Made by a program: the position numbers and the translations under genes
Notes under the pieces: model-generated
The model's database searches: none
Seen by the model: only the letters and a program-made list of their open reading frames with translations
Told to the model about the DNA's origin: nothing
Shown here: positions 1 through 7,894 of the stretch, piece after piece
Layout of the letters: each line of letters begins with the position of its first letter
How positions within the stretch are numbered: the stretch's first letter is position 1
From: Verrucomicrobiota bacterium
Lineage (GTDB): Bacteria; Verrucomicrobiota; Verrucomicrobiia; Palsa-1439
Length of the DNA: 36,834 bases
Direction of reading: 5' to 3'
Assembly (NCBI GenBank): GCA_016871575.1
Contig: VHCW01000003.1
Coordinates: 1-36,834, forward strand

Positions 1-536
1 GAATGCTCCGGTTTTGTTCCGGGTGGAAATGTCGGGTACTGTTGTGGCAGCAAAGCCATCTGGACTTCGCGGGCCAGCAGGAGGTCGGCTTGGATTTGTT
101 CGTTGTGGGCACGCAGTTCGCGGGCGTAACGGGCGAGTTCGGCCTCGGTGCGTTTGCGTTCGATGGCGTAGCGGACGGTGCGGATGATGAGTTCGCTGTC
201 GGCCCAGCCCTTGATGAGATAGTCCTGCGCGCCGGCGCGGAGGGCGGCAATGGCTTTCTCGTCGCTGGAGGAAGCGGTCAGCACGATGATGGGAATGTCG
301 GGAGCTTGTCGGCGGGTTTGGACAACGGTGTCGAGGCCGGTGGCGTCGGGAAGAGCGAGGTCCACGAGGGCGACATCCACGCCGCCGGCGCCAAGGCGTT
401 CGAGGCCCTTGGCGAGACGGTCGCACCAGATCAACTCGAACGGCGCGGTGTGGACGTCGGAGAGCATTTCGGAGAGCAACCGCGCGTCGCTGGGATTGTC
501 TTCGATGAGGAGGAGGCGGATGGGTTGGCCGTTCAT
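1..536 (-). CDS. Response regulator, receiver domain plus start of a PP2C/SpoIIE-type phosphatase (partial)
   Basis: Partial gene running off the left edge; 178 codons are visible from ATG at 536. Residues about 6-120 are a CheY-like receiver. The acidic pair is E12/D13, the phospho-acceptor is D59 (in VDLALPD), the conserved Thr is T87 and the Lys is K108. A helical linker follows, then residues 151-163 (LLLAREVQMALLP). That is the signature helix preceding RsbU/SpoIIE-type PP2C serine phosphatase domains, so the missing part is probably such a phosphatase (family knowledge plus inference). The start codon overlaps the upstream kinase stop (ATGA, 533-536), so the two are translationally coupled. 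The tandem kinases at 533-4540 are its likely phosphodonors. A partner-switching output (anti-sigma or anti-anti-sigma target) is plausible but no such gene is visible. Confidence 0.85.
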   Translation of the reverse strand, partial: MNGQPIRLLLIEDNPSDARLLSEMLSDVHTAPFELIWCDRLAKGLERLGAGGVDVALVDLALPDATGLDTVVQTRRQAPDIPIIVLTASSSDEKAIAALRAGAQDYLIKGWADSELIIRTVRYAIERKRTEAELARYARELRAHNEQIQADLLLAREVQMALLPQQYPTFPPGTKPEH

Positions 537-2083
537 AGCGGATTGTTTCCTTGCGCGGGCAGCTTGAAATGGAACGTGGAACCCGTGCCGGGCGTGGACT
601 CGACCCAGATGCGGCCGCCGTGGCGCTCGACGATTTTCCTGCAGAGCGCCAGGCCGATGCCGGTTCCGGAGTATTCTTCGAGCGTGTGCAGGCGTTGGAA
701 GATGACAAAGACGCGCTGAAAATTTTTCGGGTCAATCCCGATGCCGTTGTCGCGGACGCGGAACGTCCACTCATTGCCGCACCGTTGGGCGGTGAGGCAG
801 ACTTCCGGCGGCTGCGGCCCGTGGAACTTGATGGCGTTGGCGATGAGGTTTTGGAAAAGCTGGGTCAGTTCCGTGGCATCGCCGTGGATGACGGGCAACG
901 GATCGCAGGTGACGCGGCCCCGTTTCTCGGCGATGGCCGGCTGGAGGTTGCTGATGACGGTCTGGACAATGGCATTGCAATCGGCGGCCGCAAAGGGCTG
1001 TCCGCGGCGTCCGACGCGGGAATACTCGAGCAGGTCGCGGATGAGGTTGCGCATCCGGCCGGCGCCATCCACGGCAAATCGGATGTACTCGTCGGCGTCG
1101 GGATCGAGACGGCCGGCGTAGCGATGCTGGAGCAACTGGAGGAAACCGGAGATGACGCGGAGCGGTTCCTGCAAGTCGTGGCTGGCGACGTACGCGAATT
1201 GTTCCAGCTCGACGTTGGAAAGCCGGAGATTTTCCTCGACGTGTTTGCGTTCGGTGATGTCCAGCGCCACGCAGGTCAGGCCGATGACCGCGCCGCGCGG
1301 GTCGCGCAGCGGTTCAACGGTCACGTCATAAAAACAGGCGACTCCGCCATGCGTCAACGGCAGTGTCACGCGCCCGCCGATGCCGGTTTCGAGGACGCGG
1401 CGCTTGAACTCCGTGAGGCTGGCGCCTTCTTCCGGTGAAAGCAACTCGGCATCGGTCTTGCCGATGAAGTCGCCTGTGGGAAATGGCGCCTGGGGATAAT
1501 GGATCCACGTGTAGCGCAGTTGCACGTCGTGCTGGAAGAAGGCGATGGGGGCATTGGTGACGGCGAGGCGGAACCGTTCCTCGCTTACGCGGAGGGCTTT
1601 TTCGACGCGGGCGTATTCGTCGAGCTGCACTTGGAGCGCGGCATTGGCGCGCGCCAGTTCCGTGGTGCGTTGCGCGACAAGGTGCTCGAGGCGCTCGTTT
1701 TCTGCGGCGAGTTTGCGCTCGGCGTGTTTGAGCGGGGTGATGTCGCGCACAATCGCCTGGACAACGCGTTCGCCGGTGGACGGGTCGGTGATGAGAAAGG
1801 AATCGTGGAGGACCCAGCGATCATCGCCCTTGAGCGTCTTGAAATGATATTCGTAGTCGTGGATTTCGCCGGTCTGCTCCAATACACGACGGATGACGCC
1901 CGGTGGCTGGACATACGCGAGAACCTCGTCGAGGCGTTTGCCGATGAGTGATTCGGGCGGGCCATCCCAGTCAAGCAAACGCACCAGACCGGGATTGGCC
2001 ATGAGGATGCGCCCCTCGTCAAAGGTGTAGCAATGCACACCTTCCTGGGTGAACTCCAACAGTTTGCGGTAGAGTTCTTGCAT
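533..2083 (-). CDS. Soluble PAS-PAS sensor histidine kinase
   Basis: 516 aa, no membrane segment. PAS 1 covers about residues 5-118, a coiled-coil linker about 118-168 and PAS 2 about 168-282. HisKA follows with phospho-acceptor H302 in ASHDLQEPLR. The HATPase domain has an N box (QNLIANAIKF), G1 (DNGIGID), an F-box region and G2 (GTGIGLAL). The HisKA type (ELEQFAYVASHDL) resembles that of phytochrome-like and PAS kinases. The start is 9 bp after the stop of the HAMP kinase gene, and the stop overlaps the response-regulator start by ATGA. Its catalytic core is clearly paralogous to the 815-aa kinase beside it, which suggests a tandem duplication. The PAS ligand is unknown. Confidence 0.93.
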   Translation of the reverse strand: MQELYRKLLEFTQEGVHCYTFDEGRILMANPGLVRLLDWDGPPESLIGKRLDEVLAYVQPPGVIRRVLEQTGEIHDYEYHFKTLKGDDRWVLHDSFLITDPSTGERVVQAIVRDITPLKHAERKLAAENERLEHLVAQRTTELARANAALQVQLDEYARVEKALRVSEERFRLAVTNAPIAFFQHDVQLRYTWIHYPQAPFPTGDFIGKTDAELLSPEEGASLTEFKRRVLETGIGGRVTLPLTHGGVACFYDVTVEPLRDPRGAVIGLTCVALDITERKHVEENLRLSNVELEQFAYVASHDLQEPLRVISGFLQLLQHRYAGRLDPDADEYIRFAVDGAGRMRNLIRDLLEYSRVGRRGQPFAAADCNAIVQTVISNLQPAIAEKRGRVTCDPLPVIHGDATELTQLFQNLIANAIKFHGPQPPEVCLTAQRCGNEWTFRVRDNGIGIDPKNFQRVFVIFQRLHTLEEYSGTGIGLALCRKIVERHGGRIWVESTPGTGSTFHFKLPAQGNNPL

Positions 2084-2092
2084 GGCCGTAAC

Positions 2093-4540
2093 CTACTCAA
2101 GAACCGGGGTCACGCCAGTGATTTTCCCGGCGGGGATGCTGAAGAAAAAGGCGGCGCCCTTGTCCGGCTCGGACTCGACCCAGATGCGGCCGCGGTGGCG
2201 CTCGACGATTTTTTTGCACACGGCCAGCCCGATGCCGGTGCCGGGGTATTTGTCGCGGGTGTGGAGTTGTTGGAAGAGCACGAAGATCCGGCTGAAATGT
2301 TTCGGGTCAATGCCGATGCCGTTGTCGCGGACGCTGAAGACCCAGTCTGGCCCGTCGCGCCGCGCGGCGATCTCGATGTGCGGCGGCTCTTCCGGCCGAC
2401 GGAACTTGATGCCGTTGGCAATCAGGTTTTGGAAAAGCTGGCTCAACTGCACGTCGTCACCCTTCACGCTGGGCAGCGTCCCCGCGATGGAAACGGCGGC
2501 CTGGCTCTCGCGGATGGCGATGTCGAGGTTCTGGAGCACCATCTGGACAACGCGGTTGCAGTCCACGGAGACAAACTCCTTGCCGCGGGTGCCGACGCGG
2601 GCGTATTGGAGGAGGTCGGTGATGAGTTGTTCCATGCGACGTGCGCCGTCCACGGTAAAGCCGATGTAGCGGAGGCCGTCGGCGTCGAATTTGTCCTGAT
2701 ACTGGCGTTCGAGCAATTGGATGAAGCTCGTGATCATCCGCAACGGCTCGCGCAAATCGTGGCTGGCGACGTAGGCGAATTGTTCCAGCTCGGCATTGGA
2801 ACGGGCGAGGGCCGCGGCGGTCTCTTTCAGCCGGTTTTCGGCGCGGCGTTTCTCGGTGATATCCTCGCCGGAACTGAGCACGCCCTGGATTTCCCCGCGT
2901 TCGTTGTACAGGAGAATGTTGTGCCAGGCGATGAGCCGTTCCTGGCCGGTTTTGGTCAAAATGGTGTTCTCATGGAACTCCACTGCCTCCATCGCGCCGG
3001 TCATCAGCTTGCAAAACGTGGCCAAGACCTCATCGCGGTTGGACGGCGGGAGAAACCGTTCAAACCAGTTCTGGCCGAGAATCTCCGCTTCGCTGTAGCC
3101 GAGAATCTGGCAGCCCATCTTGTTGATCAGACGCACGGTCTGGTCGGCATTGATCACCACGAGCATGACGCCGGCCACGTCGAGATAGGTCTGCGCGCGG
3201 TCGCGTTCCTGGCGGGCCGATTCCTCGGCGTGCTTCAACTCGGCGGTGCGATCCGCAACCAGTTCTTCCAGGTGATCGCGGTGCCGGCGCAGGTCGTCCT
3301 CGGCTTCGCGTCGCTGCACCAGACGCCACATGCCCTGCATCATGAGCGTCAGTTGGCGCACGTCGGCCTCGTTGTACGGCTCGTCCTTGTTGCCGACGCC
3401 GGCGACGATGACGATGCGCTCGCCATCGAAGATGGGAGCGTTCACGTGACGGAGGACGGGGACATGGCCTTCAGGATAGCCCTTTTTCAACGGATTGGGC
3501 GCGGCGTAGTCATTGGTGATGACCGGCTTGCGTTGGCGGACAGCCTCACCCCAGAGACCGGTGGTTTCGATCGGATAGACGCGCGGTTTGTCCGTGATGG
3601 CGCACTCGGCCATGGCTTGCGAGGACCAGGAGTACATGGTCAGGACCGTCTCGTCCTCGTTCATGAACGCGAGGTAGCCGATCTTGCTGCCGGTGAGCGT
3701 GACGACTGTTTCCAGCGCGAAGTCGGCCAGTTGTTTTACGGTAACGTCCTCGCCCATTTGGTTGAGTGTGACCAGCGCCTCCAACCGCTCCTCGTCCAGC
3801 CGCAACGCGGCCAGCGCCTGGTCGCGCTCGGCAATGCGCTGTTGCAGCGACTCGGCCATCGAGTCAAACGCCCGCGCCAGCGTGCCGATTTCGTCGTTGG
3901 TGGTGTTGTCAATCTTGTGCTCGAGCCGGCCGGCGGCCAACTCTTCAGCGCCCCGTTGCAGGCTGCGGATCGGACGGGCGACGTGGTAGCTCAGCAACAA
4001 CAACGCCACGCCCATGCCGGCTGCTGTGGCTGCGATGAACAGAATCGTCAGCACATAGGACCGGCGCCGGGTTTGAATGCGCATGGTTTCAGCGGCGTGC
4101 GACAGGCTGGTGGCCAGCGACATCAGCGATTGCGATTCGGTCAACAACCGGCCCACCAGATGAGTTTCCAAGTCCTTCGGCACGGCAGGATCGCTCCGGG
4201 TGAGTTCAGCAAACAACTTGTCCAGTTCCGCCACTGTCCAGCGCGCCCGTTCCAGCATCCTGCTGTCGGAATCGCCGGGGAACCTCACGCCGGACAGCAA
4301 GTTGTTCAACGTGGCATGCTTCCGGCGCCACTGCTCCTGGGTGCGCGCGTTGCGCCGGTGCAGGTGCTCGTAGGTCAGTACGTTCAACTCGTACGTGCCG
4401 TGCGCCACATCTGTCGCAACCGACTCGCGCTGGGCATGGCTGTGAACGACCCGGTTGAAATGCAGCAGCATGCCGCCAACCGTCAGCATCATCAGCAACG
4501 GCAGCAGCACAACCAGGCGGAGTTTGGTGGCAATGTTCAT
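2093..4540 (-). CDS. Membrane sensor histidine kinase (periplasmic domain-HAMP-GAF-PAS-HisKA-HATPase)
   Basis: 815 aa. TM1 lies at about residues 8-27 and TM2 at about 162-184, enclosing a helical periplasmic domain of about 135 residues. HAMP spans about 185-240, GAF about 250-408, PAS about 445-563 and HisKA has H594 in ASHDLREPLR. The HATPase domain has QNLIANGIKF, DNGIGID and GTGIGLAV. It autophosphorylates on H594 and presumably passes phosphate to the receiver protein at 1-536. It starts 3 bp after the stop of the TauA/NMT1-like binding lipoprotein gene, so the binding protein may present ligand to the periplasmic domain (inference from spacing). The start ATG at 4540 is the first Met before TM1. 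Confidence 0.93.
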   Translation of the reverse strand: MNIATKLRLVVLLPLLMMLTVGGMLLHFNRVVHSHAQRESVATDVAHGTYELNVLTYEHLHRRNARTQEQWRRKHATLNNLLSGVRFPGDSDSRMLERARWTVAELDKLFAELTRSDPAVPKDLETHLVGRLLTESQSLMSLATSLSHAAETMRIQTRRRSYVLTILFIAATAAGMGVALLLLSYHVARPIRSLQRGAEELAAGRLEHKIDNTTNDEIGTLARAFDSMAESLQQRIAERDQALAALRLDEERLEALVTLNQMGEDVTVKQLADFALETVVTLTGSKIGYLAFMNEDETVLTMYSWSSQAMAECAITDKPRVYPIETTGLWGEAVRQRKPVITNDYAAPNPLKKGYPEGHVPVLRHVNAPIFDGERIVIVAGVGNKDEPYNEADVRQLTLMMQGMWRLVQRREAEDDLRRHRDHLEELVADRTAELKHAEESARQERDRAQTYLDVAGVMLVVINADQTVRLINKMGCQILGYSEAEILGQNWFERFLPPSNRDEVLATFCKLMTGAMEAVEFHENTILTKTGQERLIAWHNILLYNERGEIQGVLSSGEDITEKRRAENRLKETAAALARSNAELEQFAYVASHDLREPLRMITSFIQLLERQYQDKFDADGLRYIGFTVDGARRMEQLITDLLQYARVGTRGKEFVSVDCNRVVQMVLQNLDIAIRESQAAVSIAGTLPSVKGDDVQLSQLFQNLIANGIKFRRPEEPPHIEIAARRDGPDWVFSVRDNGIGIDPKHFSRIFVLFQQLHTRDKYPGTGIGLAVCKKIVERHRGRIWVESEPDKGAAFFFSIPAGKITGVTPVLE

Positions 4541-4543
4541 GGC

Positions 4544-5530
4544 TCAACGCACAATCGTGACCGCTTCGGGTTTTACTGCATCCAGCACCGTCGTGTCGAG
4601 CAGGCGCAGATAGTTCGGAAGCGGCCTCGCCGTCACGAGTTTCTGGTCGAGCATCCATTTCGCCTCTTCCTCGAACTGCGGCAACAACGATTGCTCCAGC
4701 CCCACCCGAAAATAAACCTGCCCCCACTCCGCCGACAACCGGGCCAGCGGCATCCCCACGCGCCTGGCCACGATCTGCCTCGCATCCGCGGGCGCGCGCC
4801 GCACAAACTCCTCCGCCCGCAACAGCCCGCGCACCAACCGCCGCGCCGCTCCAGGATGCTGCTGCAACCACGCCGCCGAGGCCGCAAGGTGCTGCGACCG
4901 CACGTACACGCCGGGCGCTCCCAGCACCACCACTTTCTCACCAAGCCGGTCGGCGGCCTCGGTCACATACGGTTCGCGCGTCGAAATGGCGTCCACCTCG
5001 CCATTGACCAGCGCCGGCACCAGATCCTCGATCTTCTGAAACGACAACGCCACGGCGCCGTCCACCATGCCGTTGTGCAACAAAAACAGGTGCAGGAAAA
5101 AGTGGACAGACGAAGCCCGTTGCGTCGCCACTCGTTTCCCGCGCAAGTCCGACCCCTTCTCGATGCCGGCGTCCTTGCGCGCCACGACCCAATGGAGGTT
5201 GCCCACCGACGCGACGCTGGCGAACACGCGAAAATCCTGCCGCTGAAAACTCTCCGCCACCACCGGCACCTCCGCCGTCGTCGCCACGTCCACCGCCCCC
5301 GTCAGCATTGCCGAGAACGCGCGCGCCCCGCTGGCGTAGGGGACGACACTCATCTCCAGTCCCTCGGCGGCAAAATAGTCCTTCTGGAGCGCAATGATGG
5401 AAAGCGCGGCGGGCGCTTCCAGCGCCAAGCCGAATCGGACCGGCTCCCGCTCAAGTTGTGTCTGCGGGGGACCACAACCAACGGCCACAAGCAGCACGGC
5501 CCATAACACTTTCTGTGTAGTGTCTTTCAC
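4544..5530 (-). CDS. ABC-type substrate-binding lipoprotein, NMT1/TauA-SsuA-like
   Basis: 328 aa, GTG start. The N-terminus is a lipoprotein signal with its Cys in LLVAVGC at about residue 19. The mature part has the two-lobed periplasmic binding fold of the nitrate/sulfonate/taurine/pyrimidine class: the first strand region FGLALEAPAALSIIALQKDYFAAEGLEMSVV, an Ala/Gly-rich turn, and the DLRGKRVATQ element near residue 125. Such proteins normally feed an ABC permease, but no permease or ATPase gene is adjacent; the next genes are two kinases and a response regulator. It is therefore more likely a ligand sensor or sensor co-receptor here (inference). The ligand cannot be named from sequence. 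No clear Shine-Dalgarno precedes the GTG; see the promoter entry. Confidence 0.85.
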   Translation of the reverse strand: MKDTTQKVLWAVLLVAVGCGPPQTQLEREPVRFGLALEAPAALSIIALQKDYFAAEGLEMSVVPYASGARAFSAMLTGAVDVATTAEVPVVAESFQRQDFRVFASVASVGNLHWVVARKDAGIEKGSDLRGKRVATQRASSVHFFLHLFLLHNGMVDGAVALSFQKIEDLVPALVNGEVDAISTREPYVTEAADRLGEKVVVLGAPGVYVRSQHLAASAAWLQQHPGAARRLVRGLLRAEEFVRRAPADARQIVARRVGMPLARLSAEWGQVYFRVGLEQSLLPQFEEEAKWMLDQKLVTARPLPNYLRLLDTTVLDAVKPEAVTIVR

Positions 5531-5540
5531 CCGTCAGTAT

Positions 5541-5567
5541 GTTATACCCGAGGCGGCCTGCTGCCAA
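5541..5567 (-). promoter_or_regulatory. Candidate promoter of the signalling operon
   Basis: On the minus strand, TTGGCA (5562-5567) and TATAAC (5541-5546) lie 15 bp apart and resemble -35 and -10 boxes; the spacer is shorter than the usual 17. The -10 ends only 10 bp before the GTG at 5530, so a transcript started here would have almost no leader. Prediction by eye only. Confidence 0.35.
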
Positions 5568-5846
5568 TCACTTCTTGCGGTAGGGGGAATGAAGGTTGAA
5601 GTAAACGCCGCACAACGGCTTCGCCCCGTCGGTCTCGCTCAGGATGATCGTGACGTGCCCGTCCAGCGCAATGCCGTGACGCAAACCCGCCGCCCGCGTC
5701 TCGAACGCCTTGATCGCCTTCTCCAGCAACGATTGCAGGCTCTTCAAGAATTGGTCCGGCGTCTTCTCGATGCAGACGACATATTTTTCATAATGACGGA
5801 GGGCGTCCGCCAGTTCCTTTTGAAAATCTTCCACCTTCAAACTCAT
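5568..5846 (-). CDS. Hypothetical protein (92 aa)
   Basis: Not recognised. It is a small soluble protein with no signal peptide or membrane segment. The N-terminal half is helical and charged (about residues 1-52, with LEKAIKAFETR). The C-terminal half looks like beta strands (HVTIILSE, LCGVYFNLH). The ATG at 5846 has an AGAAG-like weak ribosome site about 10 nt upstream. It is on the same strand as, and just upstream of, the binding-lipoprotein gene, with 37 bp between, so it could be the first gene of that operon. The candidate promoter inside that gap suggests otherwise. Amino-acid composition looks like real coding sequence; function unknown. Confidence 0.6.
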   Translation of the reverse strand: MSLKVEDFQKELADALRHYEKYVVCIEKTPDQFLKSLQSLLEKAIKAFETRAAGLRHGIALDGHVTIILSETDGAKPLCGVYFNLHSPYRKK

Positions 5847-5929
5847 GATGCCGTTCTTCTAAACCACCGCTGCCCGTCATGCAAGCTTGCACAAGCCGCC
5901 GGGACCGGCTACAGTCGCGCCGACGTTGC

Positions 5930-6019
5930 GGAGGGGTGGCAGAGTGGTCTAATGCGCACGCCTGGAGAGCGTGTGGGGTCTAACGGCCCTCGCGAGTTCG
6001 AATCTCGCCCCCTCCGCCA
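5930..6019 (+). tRNA. tRNA-Ser(GGA)
   Basis: Acceptor GGAGGGG (5930-5936) pairs with CCCCTCC (6009-6015). The discriminator is G6016 and CCA is encoded at 6017-6019. The anticodon arm is CACGC-CTGGAGA-GCGTG with anticodon GGA. A long class-II variable arm and a T-arm GCGAG-TTCGAAT-CTCGC are present. The length and long variable arm are typical of tRNA-Ser. Confidence 0.97.
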
Positions 6020-6057
6020 CTTTTTGTGCCGTCGAATGTCAGACTGAGGAACACGCA

Positions 6058-6372
6058 ATGAGATTGCCAACAAGATGCGCCCTCGCAATCGCGGTGATAT
6101 CCATCGGCGCCGGCTGCGAAACAACTCCGCCGCCACGGGTCGTCAAACTTCCGCCCGGCTATTCCGTGCCGGCGCCAAGCCCCGACGACATCAAGACGCT
6201 GGCCAAAGCGGGCATGTCAGACGAAGTCATCCTGAGCCAGATCCGCAACACACGCGTGGTGTATCGCCTGACAACCACAGAGATTCTCGATTTGAAGGAA
6301 GCTGGCGTGAGCCAGAGAGTGATTGATTTCATGATCAACACACCGAGTTTGTATCCCCCATCACGCCCCTGA
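6058..6372 (+). CDS. Small lipoprotein with helical KAGMSDEVI-type motif
   Basis: 104 aa. The start ATG at 6058 is set by GAGGA at 6046-6050 (7 nt spacing); a longer in-frame reading from 5971 would overlap the tRNA and is wrong. The signal peptide is followed by a lipobox-like IGAGC (Cys about residue 17), then a Pro-rich linker. About residues 43-95 hold two related helix-loop units, LAKAGMSDEVILSQI and DLKEAGVSQRVIDFM. This repeated motif is common in small Verrucomicrobia/Planctomycetes lipoproteins of unknown function (from memory, not searched). It stands alone between tRNA-Ser and the convergent sugar-isomerase gene. Confidence 0.82.
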   Translation: MRLPTRCALAIAVISIGAGCETTPPPRVVKLPPGYSVPAPSPDDIKTLAKAGMSDEVILSQIRNTRVVYRLTTTEILDLKEAGVSQRVIDFMINTPSLYPPSRP

Positions 6373-6438
6373 AAACCCTCCGAGACGTTAGTAGAGCTTG
6401 TCGCATCCCGGCTATCGCAACCGAATGACGAATCACGC

Positions 6439-7386
6439 TCAGGCGAGCGCTTCCCTGCAATACTGGACGCACTTGCCCACTTCGGCCACGGCGTTGGAAT
6501 CGGGCGGGATTTTGTATTCCAACTCGATGTCGGCCGGGAATGTCCATTTCTCCTTCCTCATGAGTTGGAGAACCTCCTTGATCGGCGTTTTCCCTTGTCC
6601 CCACGGCAGGTTGCCGCCGTCGGCAGTACGGTCTTTCAGGTGAAGGCTGACGATGCGATCGTGATATTTTTCAATCACCGGTATCGGCGACAGCCCCTTG
6701 GTGCCGGCGAAGTAGTGGCCGATATCGAAATTGAAGCCGACGTATTGGCCGTATCCGAGAATCGGATCGGTCTGGTTCATCACGGGGCAGTTGGCCGTGT
6801 GGTTGTGGAACGCAATCCAGATTTTGTGTTTGTCGGCGAACGGCGCCAGTTTTTGGGCGACATCATCCCTGCGCTCAGTGGTGATACCAACGCAACCCAG
6901 CGCCTTGGCGATTTGGAAATTGAAATCAATCTCCTCATCGGACTGGCCGAACGGCGTCTTGTGGATGTGAATGGTCACGCCGGCGTTGTTGTAGATCTTG
7001 CGCAGTTGCCGGCATTTTGCGAGTTGGGCTTCGCGTTCGGCATCGGTCGGTTTCGCCGCCGGTTTGGGCGGGGGAGCTTTGCGGCCGCGGCCGCCGGCGG
7101 CGCTGATGCCGGCAAATTCCTGGATGGGACCGCCCATCAATTCCACCTCGCTGAGGCCATTTTGAAGGAGCGCCTTCAACGTGTCGTCCGCCGAACTGAT
7201 CATGCTGCGGTAGCTGTAAGTGATGCAACCGATGCGCACGCCGTGGAAAACGGAATTGGGTCTGGCGGAAGTCGCGGTCGCTCCCCTGATTTGTCTCGGC
7301 ACGAGGGCGCAAGCCGCCAACGCGGCTGCGCGACCGAGAAATTCGCGTCTGCTGGTTCGTTCGCTGGTGATTGTTCTGGTTTTCAT
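6439..7386 (-). CDS. Tat-exported sugar phosphate isomerase/epimerase family protein (TIM barrel)
   Basis: About 315 aa from the ATG at 7386. A further upstream start (7437) is open, but the 7386 start gives a normal Tat signal: twin-arginine SRREFLG followed by a hydrophobic Ala/Leu stretch. The rest matches the xylose-isomerase-like/AP-endonuclease-2 TIM-barrel family: an early GCITYSYRS strand, HIHKTPFG, IAFHNHT with metal-ligand-type His, FNFDIGHYFAG, and VSLHLKDR near the C-terminus. It probably isomerises or epimerises a sugar or inositol in the periplasm; the substrate is unknown. It is the last gene of the minus-strand carbohydrate block, about 100 bp after the mutarotase-like gene. 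Confidence 0.85.
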   Translation of the reverse strand: MKTRTITSERTSRREFLGRAAALAACALVPRQIRGATATSARPNSVFHGVRIGCITYSYRSMISSADDTLKALLQNGLSEVELMGGPIQEFAGISAAGGRGRKAPPPKPAAKPTDAEREAQLAKCRQLRKIYNNAGVTIHIHKTPFGQSDEEIDFNFQIAKALGCVGITTERRDDVAQKLAPFADKHKIWIAFHNHTANCPVMNQTDPILGYGQYVGFNFDIGHYFAGTKGLSPIPVIEKYHDRIVSLHLKDRTADGGNLPWGQGKTPIKEVLQLMRKEKWTFPADIELEYKIPPDSNAVAEVGKCVQYCREALA

Positions 7387-7485
7387 GGCACGGTGAAGCT
7401 GCCAAATGCGAACTGCGATGTCAACCGGCATTACCATCGCGATAACATGAGCCGTTCAAACCGCGAGGGATCCCTTCGTGCGCGG

Positions 7486-7881
7486 TTATGGCAGGTGATA
7501 GACCTCTTCGGCGTCGGACCAGGTTTGGCCTTTGAGGGCGGCATCGGGGAGCGGTTGCTGGCACGGATCGGTTTCCTTCCACCAACGTTGCGTTTCGGGA
7601 TCGGCAGCCATCCGCTTCATGTCGGCGTCGAAATCCTTGCCGGTGTATTCGAGGTAGCTGAACAGGTAGAGTTTGCCTTCGATCTCCTTGACGTAAATCG
7701 AGTAGTTCTGGATGTGGCATTCCTTGAGGAGCTTGTTGATGCTCGGCCATGGGTTGGCGTGGAGTTGTTTGTAGTAAGAGGCTTTCTCCGTTTTCAAGCC
7801 GGTGACCCACGCGTAACGTTTCGGCTGGGGCGCGGCGCAACCTGCCAGCACGACAACGAGCAACAAGACGACAGATTTCAT
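7486..7881 (-). CDS. L-rhamnose mutarotase-like lipoprotein (RhaM/DUF718 family)
   Basis: 131 aa. A strong ribosome site (AAGGAG) lies 5 nt before the ATG at 7881. Residues 1-15 are a lipoprotein signal with VLAGC (Cys15). The remaining ~115 aa match RhaM in length and pattern. H41 in the LHANPWPSI segment aligns with the catalytic His of E. coli RhaM, the RWWK element (W100, W101) is kept, and the C-terminus EVYHLP resembles EVFYLP. RhaM interconverts alpha and beta anomers of L-rhamnose and is cytosolic in E. coli; a lipid-anchored copy is unusual. It lies 13 bp after the SSS symporter stop, so it may equilibrate sugar anomers for uptake (inference). The sugar may not be rhamnose. Confidence 0.87.
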   Translation of the reverse strand: MKSVVLLLVVVLAGCAAPQPKRYAWVTGLKTEKASYYKQLHANPWPSINKLLKECHIQNYSIYVKEIEGKLYLFSYLEYTGKDFDADMKRMAADPETQRWWKETDPCQQPLPDAALKGQTWSDAEEVYHLP

Positions 7882-7894
7882 GGTTCTCCTTCTG

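Noticed and set aside
2033-5506. Very long plus-strand open frame (1157 codons) opposite the kinase and binding-protein genes
   Set aside because: Antisense shadow of GC-rich coding sequence; composition is unnatural and no family is recognisable, while the minus-strand genes are unmistakable.
5971-6057. Longer start for the small lipoprotein
   Set aside because: Would overlap tRNA-Ser and bury the signal peptide; GAGGA before 6058 fixes the start.
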